NCBI RefSeq assembly: GCF_029223285.1 | Contig: NZ_JARHUJ010000009.1 | Location: 248,001-312,000 of the forward strand | Direction: 5' to 3' | DNA from: Paraflavitalea sp. CAU 1676 | Lineage (GTDB): Bacteria; Bacteroidota; Bacteroidia; Chitinophagales; Chitinophagaceae | Length of the DNA: 64,000 nt | Shown here: piece after piece, positions 8,843 to 17,828 of the stretch | How positions within the stretch are numbered: position 1 is the first letter of the stretch | Layout of the letters: every line of letters begins with the position of its first letter | The notes under the pieces: generated by a model | What the model was told of the DNA's origin: nothing | Seen by the model: only the letters and a program-made list of their open reading frames with translations | The model's database searches: none | Made by a program: the position numbers and the translations under genes

Positions 8843-9910
8843 ATGAGCAACGAAAAAAACACAGCTGCAAACATCAGGCGCGATGGCATCATTAGCCTGT
8901 TCATTTACATCACCCCTGTGGTGCTTATGTTCGCCTGGCTGGCAATAACCGATAGCAAACCCTGGCAGGGGGTAGCCACAGGCGAACTGCCATTTCGTAT
9001 GCCCGCTATCCTTGAAAAGGTATTTAAGAACCTGAACACCTGGGGCCTCCCCACCATAATGGTGGTAGTAGGGTTGGCGGAGTTTTTTATCGGCCTGTAC
9101 GAGAACAAGTGGACGAAGAACGAACGCATACTCGATATCGTTTGCTTCATCGTGCCCAAGATCGTCGTGCGGCCTGTCATCGCTTACTTTGGCTTAAAGT
9201 TCCTGCCGGTATTGCTGCCCGGCGCAAAGGGAGTCTTTGAGTGGATACCCTTCTGGTGGGGATTTCTCATCATCGCCGTGGCCGACGATCTCACGCAATA
9301 CTGGTACCATCGTCTGCACCACCAGGTATCCTGGCTCTGGCGATTCCATCGCACACACCACTCGGCGCCTTATATGGGCATGGCCATGGCCAGCCGGCAA
9401 AACATCATCTACACCATCTTCTTTTCTCAGATATACCTCACCACAACCTTAACCTATCTGGGGCTCGGCTATCCGGCATTATTTGTAACCGCCATCAAAT
9501 CGCTCATCACCACCGGAGCACACTCCAGCATAAAATGGGATAAGCCATTTTATACCGTCAAATGGCTTAAGCCCATCGGCTGGGTCATGGAACGCCTCAT
9601 CTCCACACCGGCAACGCATCATGCGCACCATGCGGATACATCGGGCGATGGGGTAGGGCACTACAAAGGCAACTTCGGCAATATGTTCTTCCTGTGGGAT
9701 ATCTTCTTTGGCACCGGCATCATCACGCGCAAGTATCCGGCGTCGTACGGGATCAAGCATTATCAGCACGAAGAATGGTATGCCCAGTTCCTGTGGCCGG
9801 TATTCAAATCGAAGAAAGAAGGAAGCGAACTCGCAGCCAATGGCCCCGAAGTGGGCGACCTGCCCGAAGCAACCACCCACGATATTATACCACAAACAAC
9901 CACCGCATAA
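8843..9910 (+). CDS. Sterol desaturase / fatty acid hydroxylase superfamily membrane protein
   Basis: This 355-aa integral membrane di-iron oxygenase has several hydrophobic helices (about 15-35, 65-85, 100-125, 140-160, 195-220) and the histidine clusters of the superfamily: HRLHH in QYWYHRLHHQ, HRTHH in FHRTHHSAPY, and HHAHH in ATHHAHHADT, with a further His near GHYKGNFGN. The family hydroxylates or desaturates lipid or sterol chains with molecular oxygen. Being inside a sulfatase/SusCD operon, it may act on a sulfated lipid or sterol, or on sulfonolipid synthesis typical of this phylum; both are inference. The C-terminal tail after about 325 is variable and charged. Confidence 0.88.
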   Translation: MSNEKNTAANIRRDGIISLFIYITPVVLMFAWLAITDSKPWQGVATGELPFRMPAILEKVFKNLNTWGLPTIMVVVGLAEFFIGLYENKWTKNERILDIVCFIVPKIVVRPVIAYFGLKFLPVLLPGAKGVFEWIPFWWGFLIIAVADDLTQYWYHRLHHQVSWLWRFHRTHHSAPYMGMAMASRQNIIYTIFFSQIYLTTTLTYLGLGYPALFVTAIKSLITTGAHSSIKWDKPFYTVKWLKPIGWVMERLISTPATHHAHHADTSGDGVGHYKGNFGNMFFLWDIFFGTGIITRKYPASYGIKHYQHEEWYAQFLWPVFKSKKEGSELAANGPEVGDLPEATTHDIIPQTTTA

Positions 9911-9914
9911 AACT

Positions 9915-11462
9915 ATGAGCAAGTACTCTTTTCATAAGCTGTCCATGTCGCTGCTTTGCATCGTGCCGGCCCTTATGGGGCAGGCACAGCAAACGCAGCC
10001 CGCAAAAGCGACCAAAACACGCCCCAACGTTATCATCATCTATGCCGATGACCTTGGGTGGAACCAGTTATCAACCTATGGCAACAAAAAAGTGCAAACC
10101 CCCAATATCGATGCGATCGGTAATGGAGGAGTAAAGTTCACACAGGCCTATGCCACGGCGCCTATCTGCTCGCCCTCCAGGGTGGGCTTGCTCACTGGCC
10201 GTTACCAGCAGCGATTCGGAGCCGAATTCCTGGTGCCCGAATTACAGTCGGTCGCAGTAACCGATCCCGAACTGATAGAGAAGATTAGGGTCGATGCCGT
10301 AGCCCGCAAAGCGGTGGCAGAAAAGGTAGATACTGCTGGCTACAAAGCGCTGCGCAAAGGCATCCCCGAATCGGAGCTGCTCATTGGCCAGTTGTTCAAG
10401 CAGGCAGGTTATGCAACCGGCGCCATCGGTAAATGGCATGTAGGCGAAGCCGATGGGCTGCAGCCCTGGAAGCGTGGATTCGATTATTACTACGGCACCC
10501 TCACCTGGGGTACTATCTATGCCAGCGTGCAGGATCCCAATATCCTCACAAAGTCATATCACTTTCACACAGCGCAGTCAAAGCTCACCCGCCGCGAAGG
10601 TTCCATTCAAATTACCCGCAATGGGCAGATCGTGGAAGAAACAGCCTACATCACCGATCGGATAGGGGAGGAAGCCGTCGGCTTTATCGATCAGCACAAG
10701 CAGGACCCCTTCTTCCTGTATGTGCCCTTCAATGCGCCGCACGATCCATTCCAGGCAAAGAAGGCCGACTTCGATAAGATCACTAGCACCACCGATACTA
10801 CCGAACGCATCTACCTAGCCATGATCGCATCACTCGATGAAGCAGTAGGACGTATTGTTAATAAGCTGAAGCAGGAAGGTCTCGAAGAAAATACGATCAT
10901 CTTCTTTGGTAGCGACAACGGTGGCGCCTCTTACACCAATCAAATGAGCAATGCACCGCTCAAAGGCGGAAAGCTCAGTCATTTCGAAGGAGGCATAAGA
11001 GTGCCGCTGTTGGCAAAGTATCCGGCAAAGATCAAAGCGGGCGCAACCTACGATTACCCGGTCAGCAACCTCGATATATTCGCTACGGCAGTACAGGCAG
11101 CGGGAGTGTCTTTGCCTGCCGATCGCATCTATGATGGCGTTGACCTCGTGCCCTATGTCAATAAGGCCAACACAGCACGTCCGCACGAAACGCTGTATTG
11201 GCGCAATGGTTATTCGAAAGCGGTACGCAAAGGCGATTGGAAGCTCTACATCAATGAGCGCAACAACAAAGTATTGTTGTACGATCTCGCTAGTGATCCG
11301 GGCGAACAACACGATCAGTCAGCCGCTAACCCCGCTAAAATAAAGGAATTGCAAACAGCCCTAAAACAATGGGAAAAGCAGCTCGCAAAGCCGCGCTGGC
11401 CATCATTGCGCAGTGAAGTAATAGGCGAACTCGCCGATGCCGGATATTATTTTCCTATCTAA
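9915..11462 (+). CDS. Sulfatase (family S1, formylglycine type)
   Basis: This is a 515-aa exported sulfatase. The ATG at 9915 is chosen because it gives a proper signal peptide (MSKYSFHKLSMSLLCIVPAL, cleavage near GQAQQ); the reading frame is open further upstream but that part overlaps the hydroxylase gene. The catalytic motif is CSPSR with Cys85 (TAPICSPSRVGLLTGRYQ). The core begins RPNVIIIYADDLGWNQLS, with GKWHVG and FFGSDNGGAS supplying other active-site residues. It is closer to N-acetylhexosamine-sulfatase-like members than to the first sulfatase, though substrate cannot be fixed. It ends the first operon. Confidence 0.9.
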   Translation: MSKYSFHKLSMSLLCIVPALMGQAQQTQPAKATKTRPNVIIIYADDLGWNQLSTYGNKKVQTPNIDAIGNGGVKFTQAYATAPICSPSRVGLLTGRYQQRFGAEFLVPELQSVAVTDPELIEKIRVDAVARKAVAEKVDTAGYKALRKGIPESELLIGQLFKQAGYATGAIGKWHVGEADGLQPWKRGFDYYYGTLTWGTIYASVQDPNILTKSYHFHTAQSKLTRREGSIQITRNGQIVEETAYITDRIGEEAVGFIDQHKQDPFFLYVPFNAPHDPFQAKKADFDKITSTTDTTERIYLAMIASLDEAVGRIVNKLKQEGLEENTIIFFGSDNGGASYTNQMSNAPLKGGKLSHFEGGIRVPLLAKYPAKIKAGATYDYPVSNLDIFATAVQAAGVSLPADRIYDGVDLVPYVNKANTARPHETLYWRNGYSKAVRKGDWKLYINERNNKVLLYDLASDPGEQHDQSAANPAKIKELQTALKQWEKQLAKPRWPSLRSEVIGELADAGYYFPI

Positions 11463-11486
11463 CCGGTTGACTTTTACAACCCTACT

Positions 11487-11536
11487 AAAATGGTAGGAAT
11501 TAATTTTGGGCGTAATATTTTACGCCCATATCTTTG
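11487..11536 (+). promoter_or_regulatory. Promoter of the second SusC leader with internal inverted repeat
   Basis: TTTG at 11505-11508, 20 bases, then TATCTTTG at 11529-11536 is an exact TAnnTTTG promoter. AAAAT at 11487-11491 and TAATTTTGG at 11501-11509 match the first leader promoter at identical spacing. An inverted repeat GGGCGTAA / TTACGCCC with a 4-base centre (11508-11527) fills the space between the two promoter elements, the classical place for a repressor operator. A second small dyad CCTAC/GTAGG spans 11481-11497 just upstream. Transcription would start near 11543. Confidence 0.65.
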
Positions 11537-11585
11537 TGTGCATATCACGATCTGCTTACCAGCCAAAGGTTAAAAAGTGTATACC

Positions 11586-11693
11586 ATGAGACAGATGCCT
11601 GCGTTGATGACTTTACTGACTGCACGACTGAAACACTCCTTTCATTCGAACATCCCGTCTTACAGTATTGCTCGTTGTTGTTGCTGTTGCTAA
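11586..11693 (+). CDS. Poly-cysteine leader peptide (35 aa) ahead of SusC operon 2
   Basis: This short ORF begins ATG about 43 bases after the predicted transcription start. The 35-aa product starts MRQMPALMTLLTARLKH and ends SIARCCCCC, followed directly by TAA. The last five sense codons are TGT TGT TGC TGT TGC. ATG codons at 11595 and 11607 are alternative starts and keep the Cys run. It ends 143 bases before SusC. Together with the unrelated-sequence 18-aa leader at 1173-1229, this supports cysteine-responsive control of both SusCD operons: only the terminal Cys run is shared, as expected when the codons rather than the peptide matter. Confidence 0.8.
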   Translation: MRQMPALMTLLTARLKHSFHSNIPSYSIARCCCCC

Positions 11694-11836
11694 TCAGCTG
11701 ACATACGAAAAGGTAAAGTGCTGCTAAGAACAGCACAGTACCCACATGGCCATAAAGGCGCCCCGCTGCGAAAACAAAGCCGGTCAGGCCTCCTTTTGCC
11801 AACATCTTACACATTTACACTCAATCATACAATACA
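11694..11836 (+). promoter_or_regulatory. Leader region with hairpin competing for the Cys-codon RNA
   Basis: No gene is seen. A hairpin GTGCTG (11718-11723) / CAGCAC (11731-11736) with a 7-base loop lies 25 bases after the leader stop. Its 3-prime arm CAGCA is also complementary to TGCTG at 11682-11686 inside the Cys codons, so the two pairings exclude each other, and a ribosome stalled at the Cys run would favour the 11718-11736 hairpin. GC-rich stretches near 11756-11771 and 11785-11800 could form further structures. No classical U-tract terminator is obvious, so control of translation or Rho-dependent termination is also possible. Confidence 0.4.
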
Positions 11837-14800
11837 ATGAAGAGGATCATTGCCCTCTGGGCTATCATTATTGCATTGCCTGTTGCCCTCACAGCGCAAA
11901 CGCGCATCATCCGGGGCACGGTACTCGATAAAAGTGGCAACCAGCCGCTCAACGGGGTCACCGTACAGGCATCGGGAGTTGCTGCCAGCACCGACGCTGG
12001 TGGAAACTTCTCCATCGCAGTATCAACCAATACACTGCTCACCTTTTCTTACATCGGTTATGCCACACAACAGGCCAAAGCCGATACCTTGCGCGAAAGC
12101 ATTACCGTATGGCTGTCAGCCACGGACAATTCGCTCGATGCAGTCGTGGTAACGGCACTCGGTATATCCAAGCAAAAGAAATCATTGGGTTACGCAACCC
12201 AGGAGTTGAAAGCAAAAGATATCTCCGAAGCTAAAGAAGCCAACGTGGTCAACGCACTGGCCGGTAAAATAGCCGGTGTCCGCGTCACCAATACACAGGG
12301 CGATATGGGATCATCCCGTATAGTGATCCGTGGAGAAACTTCTATTGCCAACAACAACCAGCCACTCTTTATCGTAGATGGCGTTCCGGTCGATAACTCG
12401 CAACTGGGAGCCGGTGGCTCACGCGATTACCGCAATGCCATCGCCGACCTCAACTCCGAAGATATTGAGAACATAAGTGTGCTGAAAGGCCCCAACGCAG
12501 CAGCCCTCTATGGCTCACGCGCTGCCCATGGCGTTATCCTCATCAAAACAAAGACCGGTAAAAGCCGCAATGGAATTGGGGTAACGCTCAACTCCAATAC
12601 TACTTTCTCCAGCGTCAACATCCTGCCCGGGTATCAGAATGTATTTGGTCAGGGTGCCGAAGGCAAGTTCAGCTATGTGGATGGTAAAGGCGGTGGTATC
12701 AACGATGGGGTCGATGAAAGCTGGGGTCCAAAACTCGATGGCCGCCTCATACCGCAATTCTATTCCAACGGCGTGCCTGTTCCCTTTGTAGCGCACCCTG
12801 ATAATGTGAAGGATTACTTCAAGACTGGTGTGTTGCTCAGCAACAGCATCTCCCTCGATGGCGCCGGCGATAAATACAATTACCGCGTATCATTCAACAA
12901 TGAAAAGCAATGGGGCATAGTACCCAATAGCGAAGCGGGTAAAAACAATGTATCCTTCAACGGAACATTCGAAGTAGCGCCCAAACTGAAACTCGGCGTC
13001 GGTGCCAATTACATCGTAACCGATGCGCCCAACCTGCCAGGCGCAGGCGGCCGTCGTGCAACCAGCACCATGCTGCAGTTTACCTGGTTCGGTCGCCAGG
13101 TCGATATCAACCAGCTGCGCAATTACAAAGATGCCAACGGCAACACCTTCAACTGGAACAATAGTTACTACAGCAACCCATACTGGGTGGCATATGAAAA
13201 TACCGTAAGCCAGCGCCGCAATCGCTTCATCGGTAATCTTAACCTTACCTATGACATCACCGACGGACTCTCCTTTAACTTCCGCACCGGTAGCGATTAC
13301 TACAATGATAAGCGTAAATCGAAGATCGCCTACGGCACCAATGGAACACCCTTCGGTTCTTACCAGGAAACCAACTACATCGTAAACGAGAACAATACCG
13401 AAGCAACCCTGCGTTATAACAGGGAGATCGGCAGCGACTTCACGCTCGATGTACTGGCCGGTGGCAACGTACGCACCAAAACATATGAAGAGAACGATCA
13501 GCAGGCGCCCCGTCTGGCAGTAGCGGGCGTATACACGCTCACCAATTCTCGCGATCCGCTCATCTCCTCCAATTATTATTCGAAGCTGCGGGTATACAGT
13601 GCCTATGCATCAGCACAGCTGGGTTACCGCAACTGGGCCTTCCTTAACCTCACAGCCCGTAATGACCGGTCATCTACCTTGCCCAGTCAAAACCTGTCTT
13701 ATTTCTACCCATCTGTCAACGCCAGTGTGGTGTTAACAGATGCCCTTGATATCAAGAGCAATGTCCTCAGCTTCCTGAAGGTGCGCGGTGGTTGGTCCGA
13801 AGTAGGTGCCGATGCCGATCCCTATCAGCTCATCAATACCTACAATTTCAACGCACCTTACAATGGCAATCCGCAGTTAACGACCAGCGGCGTTGACCTC
13901 AATCCCAACCTCAAATCCGAAAGCACCAATTCAACTGAAATTGGCATAGAGGCGGCTTTGTTCAATAACCGCGTTCGCATCGATGCGAGTTTGTACAATA
14001 CCAACAGCGTCGATCAGATCCTCCGCGTAGATGTAAGCTCTACCACCGGTTATACCCAAAAACTGCTCAATGCCGGTAAGATCAATAACAAGGGGATTGA
14101 ACTGCAATTAGGCATCACCCCGGTTAAGTTGAAAGACTTCCGCTGGGATATCGACCTCAACTATGCAGCCAACCGCAGCAAGCTCGAGTACCTCGATGAA
14201 GCGCAAACCCTGAAGAACTATGTGCTCGGAACTTACCGCAACCTGCAGGTGCTGGCTACCGTGGGTAAGGCCTACGGCACCCTGTTTGGTAATGCTTACC
14301 TGCGCGATGCAAATGGTAATATTGTTGTAAACAACAGCGGCATCCCACTGGCCAGCCCTACCAAGAAAGTGTTGGGTAAATACACCCCCGATTGGATCGG
14401 AGGCATTACCAACAGCTTTACCTATAAGCAGTTCAATCTTTCCTTCCTCATCGATGCCAGCATTGGCGGATCGCTCTTTGCAGGCACCAACTCAACAGGT
14501 AGCTATACCGGCGTGCTCGCGCTCACCCTGCCCGGCCGCGATGCCGATCATGGAGGCTTGAACTACTACTATCCCAATAATGATAAGTCCAAAGGAACAG
14601 TGGCCCTGCCCAAAGGTGGCGCCGCACCCAACGGAGAAGCAGTGTATGAAGATGGTATGATCTATAAAGGAGTTACCCAGGCCGGTGCTGCCAACACAAC
14701 CATCATTCCAGCCTCACAGTATTACAAAGCATCCCGCAACATCGAAGAGGAATATGTGTACAGCGCATCGTATGTGAAGTTCCGCGAGCTGAAGTTCGGT

Positions 14801-15007
14801 TACAATATCCCCCGCAACTGGATCAAAAAGATCGGACTCACCGGCGCCACCATCAGCCTCGTAGGCCGCAACCTTTGGATCATCCATAAGGATGTGCCCA
14901 ATATCGATCCGGAAACGGCCTTCACCAGCGGCAATGCACAAGGTTTGGAAGACCTTACCCTGCCCACCACGCGCAGCTATGGCTTCAACATCAACGTAAA
15001 ATTCTAA
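11837..15007 (+). CDS. SusC/RagA-type TonB-dependent outer membrane receptor (operon 2)
   Basis: This is a 1056-aa transporter with signal peptide (1-21, LPVALTAQT), carboxypeptidase-regulatory-like domain (about 25-98: IIRGTVLDKSGNQPLNGVTV, FSYIGYATQ), plug domain (about 103-220: LDAVVVTALGISKQKK, GKIAGVRVTNTQG, LFIVDGVPVDN, VLKGPNAAALYG) and a barrel ending in INVKF. It is a paralog of the operon 1 SusC but clearly divergent, so it probably takes up a different ligand. Its SusD partner starts 11 bases downstream. A poly-Cys leader ORF lies in the 5-prime untranslated region. Confidence 0.93.
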   Translation: MKRIIALWAIIIALPVALTAQTRIIRGTVLDKSGNQPLNGVTVQASGVAASTDAGGNFSIAVSTNTLLTFSYIGYATQQAKADTLRESITVWLSATDNSLDAVVVTALGISKQKKSLGYATQELKAKDISEAKEANVVNALAGKIAGVRVTNTQGDMGSSRIVIRGETSIANNNQPLFIVDGVPVDNSQLGAGGSRDYRNAIADLNSEDIENISVLKGPNAAALYGSRAAHGVILIKTKTGKSRNGIGVTLNSNTTFSSVNILPGYQNVFGQGAEGKFSYVDGKGGGINDGVDESWGPKLDGRLIPQFYSNGVPVPFVAHPDNVKDYFKTGVLLSNSISLDGAGDKYNYRVSFNNEKQWGIVPNSEAGKNNVSFNGTFEVAPKLKLGVGANYIVTDAPNLPGAGGRRATSTMLQFTWFGRQVDINQLRNYKDANGNTFNWNNSYYSNPYWVAYENTVSQRRNRFIGNLNLTYDITDGLSFNFRTGSDYYNDKRKSKIAYGTNGTPFGSYQETNYIVNENNTEATLRYNREIGSDFTLDVLAGGNVRTKTYEENDQQAPRLAVAGVYTLTNSRDPLISSNYYSKLRVYSAYASAQLGYRNWAFLNLTARNDRSSTLPSQNLSYFYPSVNASVVLTDALDIKSNVLSFLKVRGGWSEVGADADPYQLINTYNFNAPYNGNPQLTTSGVDLNPNLKSESTNSTEIGIEAALFNNRVRIDASLYNTNSVDQILRVDVSSTTGYTQKLLNAGKINNKGIELQLGITPVKLKDFRWDIDLNYAANRSKLEYLDEAQTLKNYVLGTYRNLQVLATVGKAYGTLFGNAYLRDANGNIVVNNSGIPLASPTKKVLGKYTPDWIGGITNSFTYKQFNLSFLIDASIGGSLFAGTNSTGSYTGVLALTLPGRDADHGGLNYYYPNNDKSKGTVALPKGGAAPNGEAVYEDGMIYKGVTQAGAANTTIIPASQYYKASRNIEEEYVYSASYVKFRELKFGYNIPRNWIKKIGLTGATISLVGRNLWIIHKDVPNIDPETAFTSGNAQGLEDLTLPTTRSYGFNINVKF

Positions 15008-15018
15008 ACAGAACGATC

Positions 15019-16461
15019 ATGACAAAGCATATATACAGGCTCCTGCTCGCAGCATTCACCCTCAGCGTGGCTGCCTCCTGCAAAAAGGACCTTACGGAGA
15101 TCAATAAGAATCCCAATGCGGCCGAGAATCCGCAGCCGGATTACCTGCTCACCGCCGCACAGAAATTAACGGCTGATGTATATTGGGGAGCCGATAACAA
15201 TTTCAACAGCACCCTGCTCATCATACAGCACTGGGCCAAAATACAGTATACCGAGCCCGACAGGTATATCTTCACTAATAGCAGCTTTACGTCGCTGTGG
15301 AATACAGGGTATGCTACCAGCATCACCAACCTCAATGCCATCATAAAGCTGCCCGATGGAAAAGCCAACGCCAATTACAAGGCCGTGGCCACCATCCTGC
15401 GGTCCTGGGTATTTAGCCTGCTCGCCGATGCGTATGGTAACATTCCTTACCAGCAGGCAGGTAACCTCAGCACCTATTTTACGCCGGAATACAATACCCA
15501 GAAAGATGTCTATTTTGGCTTACTCGATGAGTTGAAGGCTGCCGGCAACAACCTGAATGCCACTGCCGGAACCATAGCCGGTGATATCATATACGGTGGT
15601 AAAATTGACCGTTGGAAGAAGTTTGCCAACGCCTTGCGCCTCCGGATTGCCCTGCGCATCGCCGACCGCGAATCCGAAAAAGCCAAAGAGGTTATCAATG
15701 AAGTGTTAAATAATGCGGGTGGACTCATCGCTACTGTAGACGAAGCTGCCCGCTTTGCGTACACGACACCGCCTCAGCAAAACCCCGTTGGCGCGTGGTT
15801 CGATACAAGAGATGATTTTAGAATAGGTAAAACCCTGGTCGACAAACTCTATGCGCTCAATGATCCCCGTCTTCCCATCTTCGCCAACAAACCAACCGAT
15901 CAAACTGTTACTAACTACGTCGGCGTACCCAGCGGCCTCACCAACAGCGATGCCAATAACCTGGGGTTCGCCAAAACGTCTAAGCCCGGATCTTACTTTT
16001 ATGCGGCCACAGCACCAGCGGTGATCCAGAGTTATGCAGAAGTATTGTTTTCCCGGGCCGAAGCGGCGGCGAGGCAGTTCACAACAGAGAACGCCGAAGA
16101 TCTTTACAAGCAGGCCATCAAAGCGTCTTTCAACCAGTATGGCATTACCGATGCCACGGTGATCGGCAACTATACGGCACAGGCAACAGTCGCGTTCGAT
16201 GCCGGCAACTTTAAGAAGTCGATCGGTGAGCAAAAGTGGATCGCGCTCTTCGGTCAGGGTCTTGAAGCGTTTGCTGAGTGGAGAAGGCTCGACTATCCCC
16301 AGCTCACAGCAGGGGCGGCCGGTACGCTCGATGGAAAGATACCAGTACGGTTCATTTATCCTGGTTCCGAGCAGGCGCTCAATGGTGACAATTACAAAAA
16401 AGCCATCGATAACCAGGGAACAGATAATCTGGTAACCAAATTGTGGTACGATAGGTATTAG
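15019..16461 (+). CDS. SusD/RagB-family ligand-binding lipoprotein (operon 2)
   Basis: The 480-aa lipoprotein has the lipobox SVAASC (Cys21), the conserved start TEINKNPNAAENPQPDYLLTAAQKL, a TPR-like region with LLADAYGNIPYQQA (about 134-147), the WALFGQG-like helix EQKWIALFGQGLEAFAEWRRLDYP, and the C-terminal IPVRFIYPGSEQALN ... KLWYDRY that marks the SusD-like_2 group. It binds ligand on the cell surface for the SusC encoded 11 bases upstream. Confidence 0.92.
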   Translation: MTKHIYRLLLAAFTLSVAASCKKDLTEINKNPNAAENPQPDYLLTAAQKLTADVYWGADNNFNSTLLIIQHWAKIQYTEPDRYIFTNSSFTSLWNTGYATSITNLNAIIKLPDGKANANYKAVATILRSWVFSLLADAYGNIPYQQAGNLSTYFTPEYNTQKDVYFGLLDELKAAGNNLNATAGTIAGDIIYGGKIDRWKKFANALRLRIALRIADRESEKAKEVINEVLNNAGGLIATVDEAARFAYTTPPQQNPVGAWFDTRDDFRIGKTLVDKLYALNDPRLPIFANKPTDQTVTNYVGVPSGLTNSDANNLGFAKTSKPGSYFYAATAPAVIQSYAEVLFSRAEAAARQFTTENAEDLYKQAIKASFNQYGITDATVIGNYTAQATVAFDAGNFKKSIGEQKWIALFGQGLEAFAEWRRLDYPQLTAGAAGTLDGKIPVRFIYPGSEQALNGDNYKKAIDNQGTDNLVTKLWYDRY

Positions 16462-16509
16462 ACTAGCGCCGCACAGGAAAAAAGAATAAATTCGAAGATT
16501 CGATAATGC

Positions 16510-16532
16510 TAAGACGCCTTAATGGCGTCTTA
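16510..16532 (+). other. Intercistronic hairpin between susD and tlpA-like gene
   Basis: A perfect 9-bp stem TAAGACGCC / GGCGTCTTA with a 5-base loop sits 49 bases after the susD stop and 32 bases before the thioredoxin gene start. No T-run follows, so it is more likely a processing or stability element, or a weak terminator setting the level of the last gene, than a full terminator. Confidence 0.5.
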
Positions 16533-16563
16533 TGCAATAGATAAACGACTTACCAAAAGAAGT

Positions 16564-17808
16564 ATGAAGAAGTTATTACTGATAGCAAGCCTCATCGCAT
16601 TCGCAGGTGCTACACAAGCGGCTCCGGTAAAGAATGCAGAACTGAAGCCCGGCACCTGGAAAGGGGTCATACAGCGGCCCGATGGGGAGCAGATCGTGTT
16701 CAATTTCGAAGTAAAGCCTGTTAACGGCAAGAAAGTACTGTATGTGCTGAATGCCTCCGAGCGCTTGCTGGTCGATGATATTCGCCAGCAGGGCGATTCC
16801 CTGTGGATCAGCATGCCGTTCTTCGATGCGCATTTTGCAACGGTCATCAAGAGCAATGGCAGCCTCGAAGGCAAGTACATCAAGATAAGCGGAGAACGTC
16901 GTTTTGAGATACCCTTCTTTGCCCTGCCCGGCAACAAGGAGCGCTATCCCATATCGCCCAAAACCAAATACAAGGTAGCCGGCCGTTGGGATGTAACCTT
17001 CGGCGAAGGCAAAGACGCCTCCAAGGCAGTGGGTGAGTTTCAGCAGGGCGTCAATGGAAAAGTGACCGGCACCTTCCTCACGCCAACCGGCGACTATCGT
17101 TATCTGGAAGGGGGCATTGAGAAAGATACCCTGCGCCTGTCGGCATTCGATGGCAGCCACGTGTACCTGTTCAAGGCAAAGCTCGATAACGACAGCACCA
17201 TAACGCAGGCAACCTTCTATGCAGGCGGAGCCGGCAAAGAAGCCTGGGTGGCCAACAAAGATGCCAATGCAAAACTGCCTGATGGGTTCTCTGCAGTAAA
17301 GTTGCGCGCCGGCGAAAACAAGCTCAATTTCCGCTTCCCTGCCACCACGGGCGAGCAAATAGGCATAGCCGATGATCGGTTTAAGAACAAAGTGGTCGTG
17401 ATCCAGATACTGGGTTCCTGGTGCCCCAATTGTATGGACGAAACAAAATTCCTGGTCGACTATTACAAGAAGAACAAGCAAAGAGGCGTAGAAGTGGTCG
17501 GACTGGCATACGAACGTTCCACCGATTTCGAGAAGTCTAAAACAGCACTGGCTACCTTCCAAAAGCGACTGGGCGTAAACTATCCCTTCCTGGTTACTAC
17601 AGCAGCGGTATCCGATCCAAAGCGTACGGAGAAAACACTGCCGCAGATAGAGCCCCTGCAGGGATTCCCTACTACCATTTTTATTGATAAGAAAGGTAAC
17701 GTAAGGAAAATACATACCGGTTATGATGGGCCGGCAACCGGGCAACACCATGAAGAGTTCAAGAAGGAGTTTGAAGGGCTCATCAATGAATTGCTCACAG
17801 AAGAGTAA
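16564..17808 (+). CDS. TlpA-type thioredoxin-fold protein, secreted
   Basis: This 414-aa exported protein has a signal peptide MKKLLLIASLIAFAGATQAA. Residues about 25-250 form a beta-rich domain seen in Bacteroidota thioredoxin-like proteins, and the thioredoxin fold follows (about 265-410) with the redox motif WCPNC (Cys287, Cys290) and a cis-Pro loop in GFPTTIFIDKKGN. The ATG at 16564 is preferred over one 42 bases upstream because the upstream part overlaps the hairpin and delays the signal peptide. It should act in periplasmic thiol-disulfide exchange. As last gene of the operon under a poly-Cys leader, it may protect or reduce thiols or assist maturation of the uptake system; that is inference. 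Confidence 0.87.
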   Translation: MKKLLLIASLIAFAGATQAAPVKNAELKPGTWKGVIQRPDGEQIVFNFEVKPVNGKKVLYVLNASERLLVDDIRQQGDSLWISMPFFDAHFATVIKSNGSLEGKYIKISGERRFEIPFFALPGNKERYPISPKTKYKVAGRWDVTFGEGKDASKAVGEFQQGVNGKVTGTFLTPTGDYRYLEGGIEKDTLRLSAFDGSHVYLFKAKLDNDSTITQATFYAGGAGKEAWVANKDANAKLPDGFSAVKLRAGENKLNFRFPATTGEQIGIADDRFKNKVVVIQILGSWCPNCMDETKFLVDYYKKNKQRGVEVVGLAYERSTDFEKSKTALATFQKRLGVNYPFLVTTAAVSDPKRTEKTLPQIEPLQGFPTTIFIDKKGNVRKIHTGYDGPATGQHHEEFKKEFEGLINELLTEE

Positions 17809-17828
17809 CGCACTCAATCCATCTATAC

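Noticed and set aside
9708-9914. Upstream extension of the second operon-1 sulfatase
   Set aside because: The open frame overlaps the hydroxylase gene in another frame and would place the clear signal peptide 69 residues inside the protein.
11545-11814. Minus-strand ORF with a hydrophobic segment covering the operon 2 leader
   Set aside because: The hydrophobic segment is an effect of the complementary leader sequence; promoter and poly-Cys ORF on the plus strand explain the region better.
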